DNA from: Sanguibacter antarcticus | GTDB taxonomy: Bacteria; Actinomycetota; Actinomycetes; Actinomycetales; Cellulomonadaceae | DNA: 64,000 nucleotides | Reading direction: 5' to 3' | Assembly (NCBI RefSeq): GCF_002564005.1 | Contig: NZ_PDJG01000001.1 | Coordinates: 2,666,001-2,730,000, forward strand | Shown: piece by piece, positions 54,544-62,800 of the stretch | Numbering within the stretch: position 1 is the first letter of the stretch | How the letters are laid out: every line of letters starts with the position of its first letter | The notes under the pieces: model-generated | Database searches by the model: none | What the model saw: only the letters and a program-made list of their open reading frames with translations | What the model was told of the DNA's origin: nothing | Program-made: the position numbers and the translations under genes

Positions 54544-56016
54544 ATGCCAGAGAACACCATCACCATCATCGCCGTGCTCGCACTGGCGATCGCCTTCTTC
54601 TCGGTCATCGCCTTCATCGCCAAGCGGATCCGCCGCGTCCCACCGAACGAGGCCCTCATCATCGTGGGCCGTGGCGCAGGCAAGGCCGCCTCCGCCCAGG
54701 GCGGCCAGCGCGTCGTCGTCGGGGGCAGGGTCTTCGTCTGGCCCATCCTCCAGCAGGGCTTCTCCATCTCGCTCGAGCAGCGCCAGATCGGCATCACCGT
54801 CGAGGGCGTCGACAAGAACCGCATCAAGATCGCCATCAAGGCGTCCATCAACTTCAAGGTCCGTGGCGACGAAGAAGGCGTGCGCCGGGCAGGCCAGCGA
54901 TTCCTCTCCCAGCAGGGCACGCTCACCGAGATCATCAAGGAGTCCCTCGAGGGCTCGCTCCGCTCGATCGTCGGCGACATGACCATCGAGCAGATCATCT
55001 CGGACCGCAAGGGGCTCTCCGACCGGGTGGTCGACTCGACCAAGACCGACCTGTCCGAGCAGGGCCTCCAGGTCGACCTGCTCAACATCTCCGACATCTC
55101 TACACCCGGCTCCGACTACCTCGGCAACCTCGGCCGCGCCGAGAACGCACGGGCACGACAGGTCGCTGAGGTCTCCGAGGCCGAAGCCCAGCGAGCGTCC
55201 GACTTCGCGTCGATCGAAGCCCAGGAGCAGGTCGCCGAGCGCCGCAAGGCCTTCGAGCTCAAGCAGGCCACCATCAAGGCACAGACCGACCGCGCCAACG
55301 CCGAGGCCAACGCCGCCGGACAGCTCGCCCGCGCGGAGCAGGACCGCCTCGTCGCCACCCAGCAGCGCGACGCCCTCGCCGAGCAGGCGAAGGTCACCGA
55401 GGAAGAGCTCGACATCTCCATCCGCAAGCCCGCCGAGGCCGACGCCTACGCAGCGGTCCAGCGAGCCAACGCCGAGCGCGACGCCGCGAACGCCGCGACC
55501 GAGGCCGACGCCTACAAGCGCACCACGATCGCGCAGGCCAACAAGACCGCCGCGATCCAGGACGCCGAGGCCAACGCCGAAGCCGTTCGTCGGACCGGCG
55601 AGGCCGAGCGCGACCGCCAGGTGGCGCTCGCTGTCGGAATCCGTGCGGAGGGCGAGGCACGAGCAGCCGCGACCGAGGCCGAGGGTCGCGCCGAGGCCGC
55701 AGCGCTCGACGCGAAGGCCGAGGCACTGAAGAAGTACGGCGAGGCCGCCCTCGTCCAGGAGCTCATCGAGCGTCTCCCCGAGATCGTCCGCGCGGCGGCC
55801 GAGCCGATCGGCAACATCCAGGGCATGACCGTCATCTCGACCGACGGCGCCTCCGCGATCACGAAGAACGTCGCTTCTGTCCTCGGCGAGGGCCAGGGAG
55901 TCATCAAGCAGCTCACCGGCATCGACCTCAACGAGCTCATCGCCAACCTCGCCGGCGGCGGGACCACCGCCGGCTCTGCGGCCCGGAACAGCGCCACTGC
56001 AGGCCCGTCCGACTGA
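54544..56016 (+). CDS. Flotillin (SPFH domain) protein
   Basis: 490 residues. An N-terminal membrane helix (about 5-25) is followed by an SPFH/PHB domain (about 28-200, with RVPPNEALIIVGRG and GGRVFVWPILQQG) and a long Ala/Glu-rich coiled coil (about 205-410) with many EAE repeats, typical of flotillins. The C-terminus (about 425-490) is Gly/Ala/Thr-rich. Together with NfeD it forms a microdomain scaffold at the inner membrane. Start ATG 54544. Confidence 0.93.
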   Translation: MPENTITIIAVLALAIAFFSVIAFIAKRIRRVPPNEALIIVGRGAGKAASAQGGQRVVVGGRVFVWPILQQGFSISLEQRQIGITVEGVDKNRIKIAIKASINFKVRGDEEGVRRAGQRFLSQQGTLTEIIKESLEGSLRSIVGDMTIEQIISDRKGLSDRVVDSTKTDLSEQGLQVDLLNISDISTPGSDYLGNLGRAENARARQVAEVSEAEAQRASDFASIEAQEQVAERRKAFELKQATIKAQTDRANAEANAAGQLARAEQDRLVATQQRDALAEQAKVTEEELDISIRKPAEADAYAAVQRANAERDAANAATEADAYKRTTIAQANKTAAIQDAEANAEAVRRTGEAERDRQVALAVGIRAEGEARAAATEAEGRAEAAALDAKAEALKKYGEAALVQELIERLPEIVRAAAEPIGNIQGMTVISTDGASAITKNVASVLGEGQGVIKQLTGIDLNELIANLAGGGTTAGSAARNSATAGPSD

Positions 56017-56030
56017 ACCGACCGGACAAA

Positions 56031-56054
56031 TGTCACCCTCTGACAGGGGTGACA
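56031..56054. promoter_or_regulatory. Inverted repeat after the flotillin gene, before the DivIVA-domain genes
   Basis: TGTCACCC (56031-56038) and GGGTGACA (56047-56054) form a perfect 8-bp repeat with an 8-base spacer. It overlaps a possible -35 (TGACAA, 56050-56055) that is followed 16 bases later by TATAGA (56072-56077). It could be an operator for the downstream pair or a flotillin terminator. Confidence 0.4.
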
Positions 56055-56096
56055 AACTCGCTGCCGCCCGCTATAGAAGTGCCGCGGTTACGTCGT

Positions 56097-56102
56097 TAGG
56101 GT
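56097..56102 (+). promoter_or_regulatory. -10 box of the first DivIVA-like gene
   Basis: TAGGGT ends seven bases before the ATG at 56110. Confidence 0.6.
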
Positions 56103-56109
56103 GAAAGAC

Positions 56110-56814
56110 ATGCTCACATCCGACCAGGTAGCGAATGTCCACCGGTTCGCCGCGTCGTCGCGCGGCGGCTTCTCGACGACCGACGTCGACGCCCTCGTGG
56201 CTCACGTCGTCAGAACCCTCGCGAGCTACGAAGGGACCGGGACGCCAGGGCCCGACGGCCTCACCGCCGCAGCCCTGAGCAGCGCCACCCTGCCGTCGGT
56301 CTCCTCCGAGCCCGGCTACCCGCTCCTCGAGGTGCAGGACCTCCTCGACGAGGTGCACGAGACCCTGGCGACCTACGAGCAGCGAGGTGCCTTCCCCGCG
56401 ACCTCGTGGATCCCCGCTGCCGACACGGACGCGCCCGCAGGGAGCGGCGTGCTCGCCAGCGTCTCGGTGCTCGCCGACCACCAGGCGCACAGCGCCCCGC
56501 TCCCGACGAACATGACTCCCGCGGTCAGGGCGCTCGCGTCCGTCGGCGGCGGCTCCCGAGGCCCGCTCCCTGCACCCGCGGGAGGCTCCTCGGACCTCAC
56601 CCTCCCAGCGACGCCCTCGTGGGCGGACGAGCGCACGCCTGCGCGCGACTACGGGATGGATGCCGACAGCCTCCTCGTCGAGCTGCAGTCCGTCATCGCC
56701 CAGTCACGGGCGCGCGGCTCGCTCGAGGTCACTGTCCAGGTCCCCGGGCAGCACCTGCGCGTCATGCGTGTGGTCGAGTCCTCCCCCGGAAAGATCACGA
56801 TCGTCGCGCAGTAG
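56110..56814 (+). CDS. Protein with a DivIVA-like N-terminus, function unknown
   Basis: 234 residues. MLTSDQVANVHRFAASSRGG then FSTTDVDALVAHVVRTL has the F-x-GYD-x-VD-like layout of DivI1A-type motifs, though weaker than in the next gene. The middle is Ala/Pro/Ser-rich, with a second short motif YPLLEVQDLLDEVHETLATYE resembling a further DivIVA-like module. The C-terminal 40 residues (EVTVQVPGQHLRVMRVVESS) look like a small beta unit. The ATG at 56110 lies seven bases after TAGGGT; a GTG nine bases upstream is less likely. Confidence 0.65.
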   Translation: MLTSDQVANVHRFAASSRGGFSTTDVDALVAHVVRTLASYEGTGTPGPDGLTAAALSSATLPSVSSEPGYPLLEVQDLLDEVHETLATYEQRGAFPATSWIPAADTDAPAGSGVLASVSVLADHQAHSAPLPTNMTPAVRALASVGGGSRGPLPAPAGGSSDLTLPATPSWADERTPARDYGMDADSLLVELQSVIAQSRARGSLEVTVQVPGQHLRVMRVVESSPGKITIVAQ

Positions 56815-56850
56815 ACCCGACCAGACCTGACGCAATCCACCGATACAGGC

Positions 56851-56856
56851 TAAGTT
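56851..56856 (+). promoter_or_regulatory. -10 box of the second DivIVA-domain gene
   Basis: TAAGTT ends seven bases before the ATG at 56864. Confidence 0.5.
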
Positions 56857-56863
56857 CTCCTTC

Positions 56864-57538
56864 ATGCTGACCGCCGATGACGTCCTGACGCACGATTTTC
56901 CGTCCACGAAGTTCCGACAGGGGTACGACGTCGTCGCCGTCGACGACTTCCTCGATCGCGTGATCGGAGCCCTGCGGTACTACGAGACCGGCGGGGTGCA
57001 AGGCAGCCGCATGGGATCCGACGAGGTCCGTGCGATGAAGTTCCCGGTCACCAAGTTCCGTGAGGGCTACGACCTCGACGGAGTCGACATCTTCCTCGAA
57101 GAGGTCGAGCAGAGCCTCCTCGGTTTCGAGAAGGCTGAGAAAGCCGGGCAGCAGCCACCCCTCAGGCAGTATCGCCACGAACCCGAACCCGAGCCGGCGC
57201 CCGTTCAGCCGGCGTATGCCGAGCCGCAGTACACCGCCGAGCCGCAATACACCGAGCCAGCGTATGCAGAGCCGCAGTACGCCGAGCCCCAGTACGCACA
57301 TGCCACGCGGCAGCACGACACCGACCTCCTGCCGCCGATCAGCCCGCACTCGCGCGACGCCTACCCCGCCCAGGCCGGGCTCGACCTCACGAACCTCGTG
57401 AACGCGCTCCAGCGGTCGTACCTGCTCTCCGCCGTGCCGAGCGACTCCCTGCCCATCGTGCTCACCCCGGACGGACGCGAGTACGTGGTGCGAGCGGTGA
57501 CCCACGAGTCCGGCCAGGTCGTCCTCGAGCTCGGCTGA
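56864..57538 (+). CDS. DivIVA-domain protein with two modules
   Basis: 224 residues. Two copies of the DivIVA/DivI1A motif: FPSTKFRQGYDVVAVDDFLD (about 12-31) and FPVTKFREGYDLDGVDIFLE (about 60-79). A repetitive AEPQYxEPAYA tract (about 117-142) and a C-terminal beta segment (VLTPDGREYVVRAVT) follow. The motif mediates binding to curved membrane or polar scaffolds such as Wag31. The ending resembles that of the preceding gene, so the two are likely paralogues. Confidence 0.85.
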   Translation: MLTADDVLTHDFPSTKFRQGYDVVAVDDFLDRVIGALRYYETGGVQGSRMGSDEVRAMKFPVTKFREGYDLDGVDIFLEEVEQSLLGFEKAEKAGQQPPLRQYRHEPEPEPAPVQPAYAEPQYTAEPQYTEPAYAEPQYAEPQYAHATRQHDTDLLPPISPHSRDAYPAQAGLDLTNLVNALQRSYLLSAVPSDSLPIVLTPDGREYVVRAVTHESGQVVLELG

Positions 57539-57563
57539 GACGGCAGCGGCGCCGGCGATCGGT

Positions 57564-58667
57564 TCAGCTCGCGCCGAACGCGAGACCGAGGAGGTACGTC
57601 ACTCCGGCCGCGCCGTAGCCGATCGTGAGCTGCCGTACCGCTCGCGCGAGCGGAGAGGCCCCAGACAGCACCCCGACCGCAGCACCGGTGGCGCACAGGG
57701 CGAGACCGACGAGGCCTGCGCCGAGGAGCATCGCGGTATAGCCCTCGAGGCCCAGCAGGTAGGGCAGGACGGGGACGAGCGCGCCAGACGCGAAGAAGCA
57801 GAAGCTCGATGCAGCGGCACTCCATGCGGAGCCGACCGCCTCGTGCTCGCCGTGGGAGCCACGCGGCGCGATCTCCGTCGCCAGCGTGCACGAGGCGAGC
57901 ACCTCGGCCGCGCGCCTCTCTGCCTCGGCGATGCTCAGCCCCCTCGCTCGGTACACGAGCGCCAGCTCGTTCGCGTCCACGTCAAGGTCGGGGAGAGCGG
58001 CAGACGCCTCGGGGCTCGGGTTCCCGGCGTCGAGCAGCTCGCGCTGAGAGCGCACCGACACGAACTCTCCCGCGCCCATCGAGAGCGCGCCGGCGAGCAG
58101 CCCTGCGAGCCCCGAGAGGAGCACCGTCTCGTTCGACGCTCCGGACGCACCGATGCCGAGGATGAGGGCGAGGTTCGACACGAGCCCGTCGTTCGCCCCG
58201 AAGACGGCGGCACGGAACGTCCCGGACATCCGGGTCCGCCCCCGCGTCGCGAGCCCGCGCACGACCTCCCCGTGGATGCGCTCGTCCGCGGCCATCGCGG
58301 GCGTCGCGTCCACGTCGATCCCGTACGTCGACCGGTCCTCGGCTCGTTGGGCGAGCGCGAGGACGAAGACGCCGCCGAGCCGCCGTGCGAGCTGTGCGAG
58401 GACACGCGTCCGCCAGTGACCCCGCAAGGGCTTGCCCACCTGGTCACCGAGCAGCTCGGTCCAGTGCGCCTCGTGGCGGCGTTCGGCCTCGGCGAGAGCC
58501 AGGAGGATCTGCTGCTCCTCGCCCGTCCGCCGTCCGGCGAGCTCTCGGTACACGCGCGCCTCGGCGCGCTCGTCAGCCAGGTTGCGACGCCAGCGCTTCA
58601 GGGTGCGCGGGGAGACGGCGGTCGGCCCGCGGGGCTTGTCCCTGTCGGCCTCTGGTGCGGTATTCAC
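57564..58667 (-). CDS. VIT1/CCC1-type iron/manganese transporter with ferritin-like domain
   Basis: 367 residues. The N-terminal rubrerythrin-like region (about 25-90) has DERAEARVYRELAG and LAEAERRHEAHW with spaced Glu/His ligands. It is joined to a VIT1/CCC1 membrane domain (about 135-367) with FRAAVFGANDGLVSNLALIL, MGAGEFVSVRSQRELL and FFASGALVPVLPYLL. It moves Fe or Mn across the membrane; the ferritin-like part may oxidise or sense iron. Start GTG at 58667 with CAGACT seven bases upstream. Confidence 0.9.
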   Translation of the reverse strand: MNTAPEADRDKPRGPTAVSPRTLKRWRRNLADERAEARVYRELAGRRTGEEQQILLALAEAERRHEAHWTELLGDQVGKPLRGHWRTRVLAQLARRLGGVFVLALAQRAEDRSTYGIDVDATPAMAADERIHGEVVRGLATRGRTRMSGTFRAAVFGANDGLVSNLALILGIGASGASNETVLLSGLAGLLAGALSMGAGEFVSVRSQRELLDAGNPSPEASAALPDLDVDANELALVYRARGLSIAEAERRAAEVLASCTLATEIAPRGSHGEHEAVGSAWSAAASSFCFFASGALVPVLPYLLGLEGYTAMLLGAGLVGLALCATGAAVGVLSGASPLARAVRQLTIGYGAAGVTYLLGLAFGAS

Positions 58668-58674
58668 AGGCGCA

Positions 58675-58680
58675 AGTCTG
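58675..58680 (-). promoter_or_regulatory. Probable -10 box of the VIT1-type transporter gene
   Basis: CAGACT on the minus strand ends seven bases before the GTG at 58667; it is the same hexamer as at 12343-12348. Confidence 0.4.
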
Positions 58681-58767
58681 GCAAGGTTGTGCGCCGCCGG
58701 TGTTCGGGTACCCGTCCGTCAGCGCAGGGGTGACCGAACATCGCGACCTACCCGGCGATGGCTCTGC

Positions 58768-59757
58768 TCAGTAGCTGAACGCCGACTGCTGCGTCGGCCG
58801 TGCCTGGAACGCGTGATGCGTAGCCAGCGGTGCCCTGCCGGGGGTGGCAGGAGGGAACGCGCCCCAGAAGCTGTCGAAGATCGCCGCCGTGAGTCCAGGG
58901 TTGTCCTCGGACGGGAGGTGACCTGCGTCCTCGATGACCTCGTACCGGGCGCCGAGCGCGCGCGCCATGATCTCTTGCCACTGCTGCGGCCACGCGTCGT
59001 CGTCGGCTCCGTGAGCGACGAGCGTGCGGACGCCCGTGTTGAGCAGCTGCTCTGTGGTGTCCGGTGCGGTCACGAGGATGTCGATGATGCCGAGCAGGTT
59101 GTCTGGCGAGGTCTGGCTCGCTCGGTACCGGTGGAACGACTCACGGGAGGTGAGCGGTGGGGCGCCGATCTCGACGAGGTCAGGGTTGGACGCCTCCCAG
59201 AGACCGAGGCTCCCGCTCTCCCGGACGACGAACGACATCTCGCGGATCTCCTCGCTCCAGCACTTCGGCCCCGAGCACAGGAACGTGAGGTCAGCAAAGA
59301 GCTTCGGCGAACGCAGCGCCGCCGCACGGGCGACGAGGCCTCCGAAGCTGTGCCCGACGATGTGGACGGGCGAGCCGTCACCGATCACGTCGGCGACCTC
59401 GAGCAGGTCGGTGGCGAACTCGCCGAGCCGGTAGTTCAGGGGGTTCCGCGGAGAGGCCGAGTCCGCCTGTCCACGCTGGCTGTAGGCCCACGTGTCCCAC
59501 CCGCGGGCAGCGAGCAGCGGCAGGAGCGGGAGGAAGTCCTCCTTCGAACCGGTGAAACCCGGGACGAGCAGCACGGTGCCACGGGACCGCGCCGGGTTCG
59601 GGCCGCGCGTCACGGCGGGCGCATACAGTGCGGTGAGCTCGCCCACCATCGTGCGGATCGAGACCGGCTCGACACCGAGCGGGACGGGGAGTCCTCCGAA
59701 CGGCTCTCCTGGCTGGACGAGCACCCCTCCGGGCCGTACATTTTCATCGATACCCAT
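58768..59757 (-). CDS. Alpha/beta hydrolase
   Basis: 329 residues. VLLVPGFTGSKEDFLPLLPL contains the oxyanion region, HIVGHSFGGLVARAAAL carries the serine nucleophile, VAHGADDDAWP the acid region, and DAGHLPSEDNPG the catalytic His. An insert between the nucleophile and the acid (about 150-225) forms a lid. The substrate is unknown. The ATG at 59757 follows TACAGT eight bases upstream. It is divergent from the M15 peptidase gene, and the shared region holds an inverted repeat. Confidence 0.88.
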   Translation of the reverse strand: MGIDENVRPGGVLVQPGEPFGGLPVPLGVEPVSIRTMVGELTALYAPAVTRGPNPARSRGTVLLVPGFTGSKEDFLPLLPLLAARGWDTWAYSQRGQADSASPRNPLNYRLGEFATDLLEVADVIGDGSPVHIVGHSFGGLVARAAALRSPKLFADLTFLCSGPKCWSEEIREMSFVVRESGSLGLWEASNPDLVEIGAPPLTSRESFHRYRASQTSPDNLLGIIDILVTAPDTTEQLLNTGVRTLVAHGADDDAWPQQWQEIMARALGARYEVIEDAGHLPSEDNPGLTAAIFDSFWGAFPPATPGRAPLATHHAFQARPTQQSAFSY

Positions 59758-59782
59758 AGCCGCTCACTGTAGGCCTTGTACA

Positions 59783-59797
59783 GGGTGAAGTTCACCC
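59783..59797. promoter_or_regulatory. Perfect inverted repeat in a divergent promoter region
   Basis: GGGTGAA-G-TTCACCC, followed at 59803 by another GGGTGAA half-site. It lies 26 bases from the hydrolase start and about 85 bases before the M15 peptidase start, so it could control either gene. Confidence 0.45.
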
Positions 59798-59882
59798 CCT
59801 GCGGGTGAATTCTTTTCATCGAATATTCACAGCCGCGGTTATCCGACCTCTGGCGCACCCGCCGGGTATCGTCGAGAGCCTC

Positions 59883-60977
59883 ATGCCTTCCCTCTCGTTG
59901 CCCCGTCATCCTGCCCTCCGCGCGTCTGTCGTCGTGCTCCTGCTCCTGCTCGTGCTGGTCGTGACGACGTCGACCGTGCGGGCGTCGACCGTCGACGCCC
60001 AGCAGGCTCACGAGGCCGCTGCGGAGGCCGCGGCAGACGCTGAGGCCCGCGCAGCCGCGTCGGCGAAGGTCGCAGCGACCCTCGAGCAGGCCAGGCTCGA
60101 CGAGGCCGAACGCGTCGCGCTCCTCGAGGTGGAGCAGGCGCGCGAGGCGCTGGTCAAAGCGATCGCCGCTGCGCACGTCGTGCTCGACGAGTCCGTCGAC
60201 CGGGTGGCCGACGACCTCGTGCGCGCCGCGCTCGCGGCCGCCATCGACGCGGCGAACGTCGCGCTCGAGGCGCCGCTCTTCGAGCTGGAGGAGGCGAGCA
60301 GCACGCTGGCAGACGCTCAGCTCGCCGTCACCGACGCGCAGACCGCGTGGGAGGACGAGCAGGTGCGCCTCGAGGCGGAGGCCGCCGCCGAGCAGGCAGC
60401 CCTGGAGGCCGCGCAGGCTACGGCCGAGGAGGCCGCCGGCGACACCGCTGCGGCCCCCGACGCTGCAGCACCGGCGGATCCAGCGCCCGCCTCCGCGCAG
60501 TGCGTCAACGACTCGACGTACTCGGGGACCCCCTTCTACACGACGGCCCCGAGCGTGGACGGCGACGGCTCGAACGGGAACATCCCTGCCTCGCAGATGA
60601 CCCAGCTCTCGTGGGGGCACGACACCGCGGGGACGCCGCAGTACCTGCGCACGCAGGCTGCGCAGGCGCTCGATCAGCTCAATCAGGCGTACCGCGCCCA
60701 GTTCGGCAGCAACCTCGATCTCGACCTCACGTACCGCTCCTACGCGAGCCAGGTGGCGATGCGCAACGAGCTCGGCACCATCGCAGCGGTCCCGGGAACG
60801 TCGACGCACGGGACCGGCAACGCCCTCGACGTCCCGGAGTGGTCGTGCTACGCGTTCGGCTCTGTCCGGCGCGACTGGCTCGTGACGAACGGCCCGTCGT
60901 ACGGCTGGGTGTCACCGTCCTGGGCCCGCGAGGGATCGTCGAACCCTGAGTACTGGCACTATGAGTACACGGGCTGA
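59883..60977 (+). CDS. Secreted M15-family D-alanyl-D-alanine carboxypeptidase-like protein
   Basis: 364 residues. A signal peptide or anchor (about 8-35) is followed by an Ala/Glu-rich coiled coil (about 35-195) and an M15B/VanY-like domain (about 230-364). The zinc site is visible in GTSTHGTGNALDVPE (SxHxxGxAxD pattern) and NPEYWHYEYTG (final His). It presumably cleaves the terminal D-alanine of peptidoglycan, with the coiled coil placing it in the cell wall. ATG 59883 is chosen over an upstream in-frame ATG because it opens directly at the signal sequence. Confidence 0.88.
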   Translation: MPSLSLPRHPALRASVVVLLLLLVLVVTTSTVRASTVDAQQAHEAAAEAAADAEARAAASAKVAATLEQARLDEAERVALLEVEQAREALVKAIAAAHVVLDESVDRVADDLVRAALAAAIDAANVALEAPLFELEEASSTLADAQLAVTDAQTAWEDEQVRLEAEAAAEQAALEAAQATAEEAAGDTAAAPDAAAPADPAPASAQCVNDSTYSGTPFYTTAPSVDGDGSNGNIPASQMTQLSWGHDTAGTPQYLRTQAAQALDQLNQAYRAQFGSNLDLDLTYRSYASQVAMRNELGTIAAVPGTSTHGTGNALDVPEWSCYAFGSVRRDWLVTNGPSYGWVSPSWAREGSSNPEYWHYEYTG

Positions 60978-61021
60978 CGATCTCGCCTGATCTGTCAGCA
61001 CCCGTCGAGCGAGAGGCACGC

Positions 61022-61630
61022 ATGCGCACCCCCACCGTCTGGGAGAACATCGTCCAGGAGAACCCTCAGCACTCCACCTGGTACGTCGAGCGCTTCCGAG
61101 CGATGGCGCAGCAGGGCAAGGACCTCGCCGGGGAGGCGCGCACGATCGACGCAATGCTCCCCCGTGGTGCGCACGTCCTCGACGCAGGGTGCGGGCCGGG
61201 CCGGGTCGGTGCGGCTCTCGCCGCGGTCGGCCACGACGTCGTGGGCGTGGACGTGGACCCTGTGCTCGTCGCGGCCGCGCGGGAGGACCACCCGGAGCAG
61301 ACGTGGATCGTCGGCGACCTCGCCGAGCTCGACCTGCCTGCCGCTGGCGTGACCGCCTCGTTCGACGCGATCGTCTGCGCCGGCAACGTCATGACCTTCG
61401 TCGCCCCGGACACGCACGCCGAGGTGCTGCGCCGCATGCGGGACCACCTGGCCCCGGACGGCCGCGCGATCATCGGCTTCGGGGCAGGCCGCGGCTACGC
61501 CTTCGAGACCTTCCTCGACGATGCCCGCACCGCCGGCCTCGTCGTCGACGCGACCTTCTCCACGTGGGACCTGCGACCGTTCACCGACGGCTCCGACTTC
61601 ATCGTCGCCGTCTTCTCGCGCACGGCCTGA
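61022..61630 (+). CDS. SAM-dependent methyltransferase
   Basis: 202 residues. A class I methyltransferase fold: VLDAGCGPGRVGAALA (motif I), VVGVDVDPVLVAAA (motif II), and FDAIVCAGNVMTFV (motif IV) are visible. The substrate is unknown. The ATG at 61022 follows GAGAGG. A MazG-like gene follows after seven bases, so the two are likely cotranscribed. Confidence 0.9.
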   Translation: MRTPTVWENIVQENPQHSTWYVERFRAMAQQGKDLAGEARTIDAMLPRGAHVLDAGCGPGRVGAALAAVGHDVVGVDVDPVLVAAAREDHPEQTWIVGDLAELDLPAAGVTASFDAIVCAGNVMTFVAPDTHAEVLRRMRDHLAPDGRAIIGFGAGRGYAFETFLDDARTAGLVVDATFSTWDLRPFTDGSDFIVAVFSRTA

Positions 61631-61637
61631 GGCTCAC

Positions 61638-61994
61638 ATGACCGACCTCGCTGCCCTGACCACAGCCGTCCGACAGTTCGCGCACGAGCGGGACTGGGAG
61701 CAGTTCCAAGACCCCAAGTCGCTCGTCCTCGCACTCACGGGCGAGGTGGGCGAGGTCGCCGAGCTCCTCCAGTGGGTCCGCGCCGAGGAGGTGGTCGAGC
61801 GGTTCAGCACGCCTGAGCGGCGCGCCCGGATCGGTGACGAGCTCGCCGACGTGCTCCTCTACCTCGTCCGCCTCGCGGACGTGCTCGGCGTCGACCTCGG
61901 CGCGGCGGGCGAGGCCAAGCTCGCGCGCAACCACGAGCGGTTCCCCGTCGCGGGCGACGACAGCGTCGTCGGGGTCGCTCCGCACAAGGCGTAG
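61638..61994 (+). CDS. MazG-like nucleotide pyrophosphohydrolase
   Basis: 118 residues. The all-alpha NTP pyrophosphatase fold is seen with LALTGEVGEVAELLQW and IGDELADVLLYLVRLAD, giving the ExxE...ExxD magnesium site. It is the RS21-C6/dCTPase-like short form that removes noncanonical or excess dNTPs. It starts seven bases after the methyltransferase stop. Confidence 0.9.
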   Translation: MTDLAALTTAVRQFAHERDWEQFQDPKSLVLALTGEVGEVAELLQWVRAEEVVERFSTPERRARIGDELADVLLYLVRLADVLGVDLGAAGEAKLARNHERFPVAGDDSVVGVAPHKA

Positions 61995-62005
61995 GCGCCC
62001 GCAGA

Positions 62006-62740
62006 TCACGTCCGGGCGTACCGCTCGACGAAGTTCCGCATGATGCGGGACGGGTGCGTGACCGCCGTGCGACGAACCTCGGCGATGACGCTGTCGGCCT
62101 CACCGAGCGGGAAGTAACCGTTGCCCTGGTAGAGCTCGATGCGCTCGACGAGACCTCGGACGTCGAGCTCCGGGTGGAACTGCGTCGCATAGAGGTTGGT
62201 CCGCACGCGGAACATCTGGACCGGGCACGACGGCGAGGACGCGAGGAGCACCGCGCTGTCCGGCAACCGGGTGCACGCCTCCTTGTGCCCCACGTACGCA
62301 TGGAACACGGGCGGCATGCCTGCGAGCAACGGGTCGGCCAGCCCGTCGGCGCTGAGCGTCACCGGGACGGCGCTCACGGGCTCGCCGTACGTCGTGTCGA
62401 CGACCGCGCCCTGCTGCACACCGAGCGTCCCGACGCCGTAACAGGCCCCGAGGTAGGGGAAGTCGCGGTCGACGATCTCGTCGAGCAGCCCGAGGATCTC
62501 TTTCTCCACCCGGACCTGGACGTCGCTCTTCTCGGCTTCCGGGTCGCTCGACGTGAACGGGCTCCCACCGACGAAGACCCCGGAGTAGTCGTCGAGATCG
62601 AGCGTCGGGAGCGGTCCTGCTTCCATCCGGATGCGGTGCAGCCCGTCCGCGGGCAGGCCGCCGCACCGCCGGAAGGCAGCCACCTCGCTGTCTGCCGCCG
62701 CGTCGTCTTCTCTGCTCGCCAGGAGGAGGAACGGTCGCAC
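62006..62740 (-). CDS. Class I glutamine amidotransferase-like protein
   Basis: 244 residues, stand-alone. The nucleophile elbow is YLGACYGVGTLG (Cys) and the His-Glu pair lies in QFHPELD; FVGGSPFTSSDP is the oxyanion region. Such stand-alone class I amidotransferase domains (GuaA-like) occur as GMP-synthase-like or gamma-Glu hydrolase enzymes, and the actual substrate is unclear. GTG 62740 is the start; CACACT lies six bases upstream, consistent with leaderless transcription. Confidence 0.88.
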   Translation of the reverse strand: MRPFLLLASREDDAAADSEVAAFRRCGGLPADGLHRIRMEAGPLPTLDLDDYSGVFVGGSPFTSSDPEAEKSDVQVRVEKEILGLLDEIVDRDFPYLGACYGVGTLGVQQGAVVDTTYGEPVSAVPVTLSADGLADPLLAGMPPVFHAYVGHKEACTRLPDSAVLLASSPSCPVQMFRVRTNLYATQFHPELDVRGLVERIELYQGNGYFPLGEADSVIAEVRRTAVTHPSRIMRNFVERYART

Positions 62741-62800
62741 GCCCCCAGTGTGCCCCGCCCCGGCGGGCCTCGCGCGTCAGTGAGTCAGCGCGTCAGTGCG

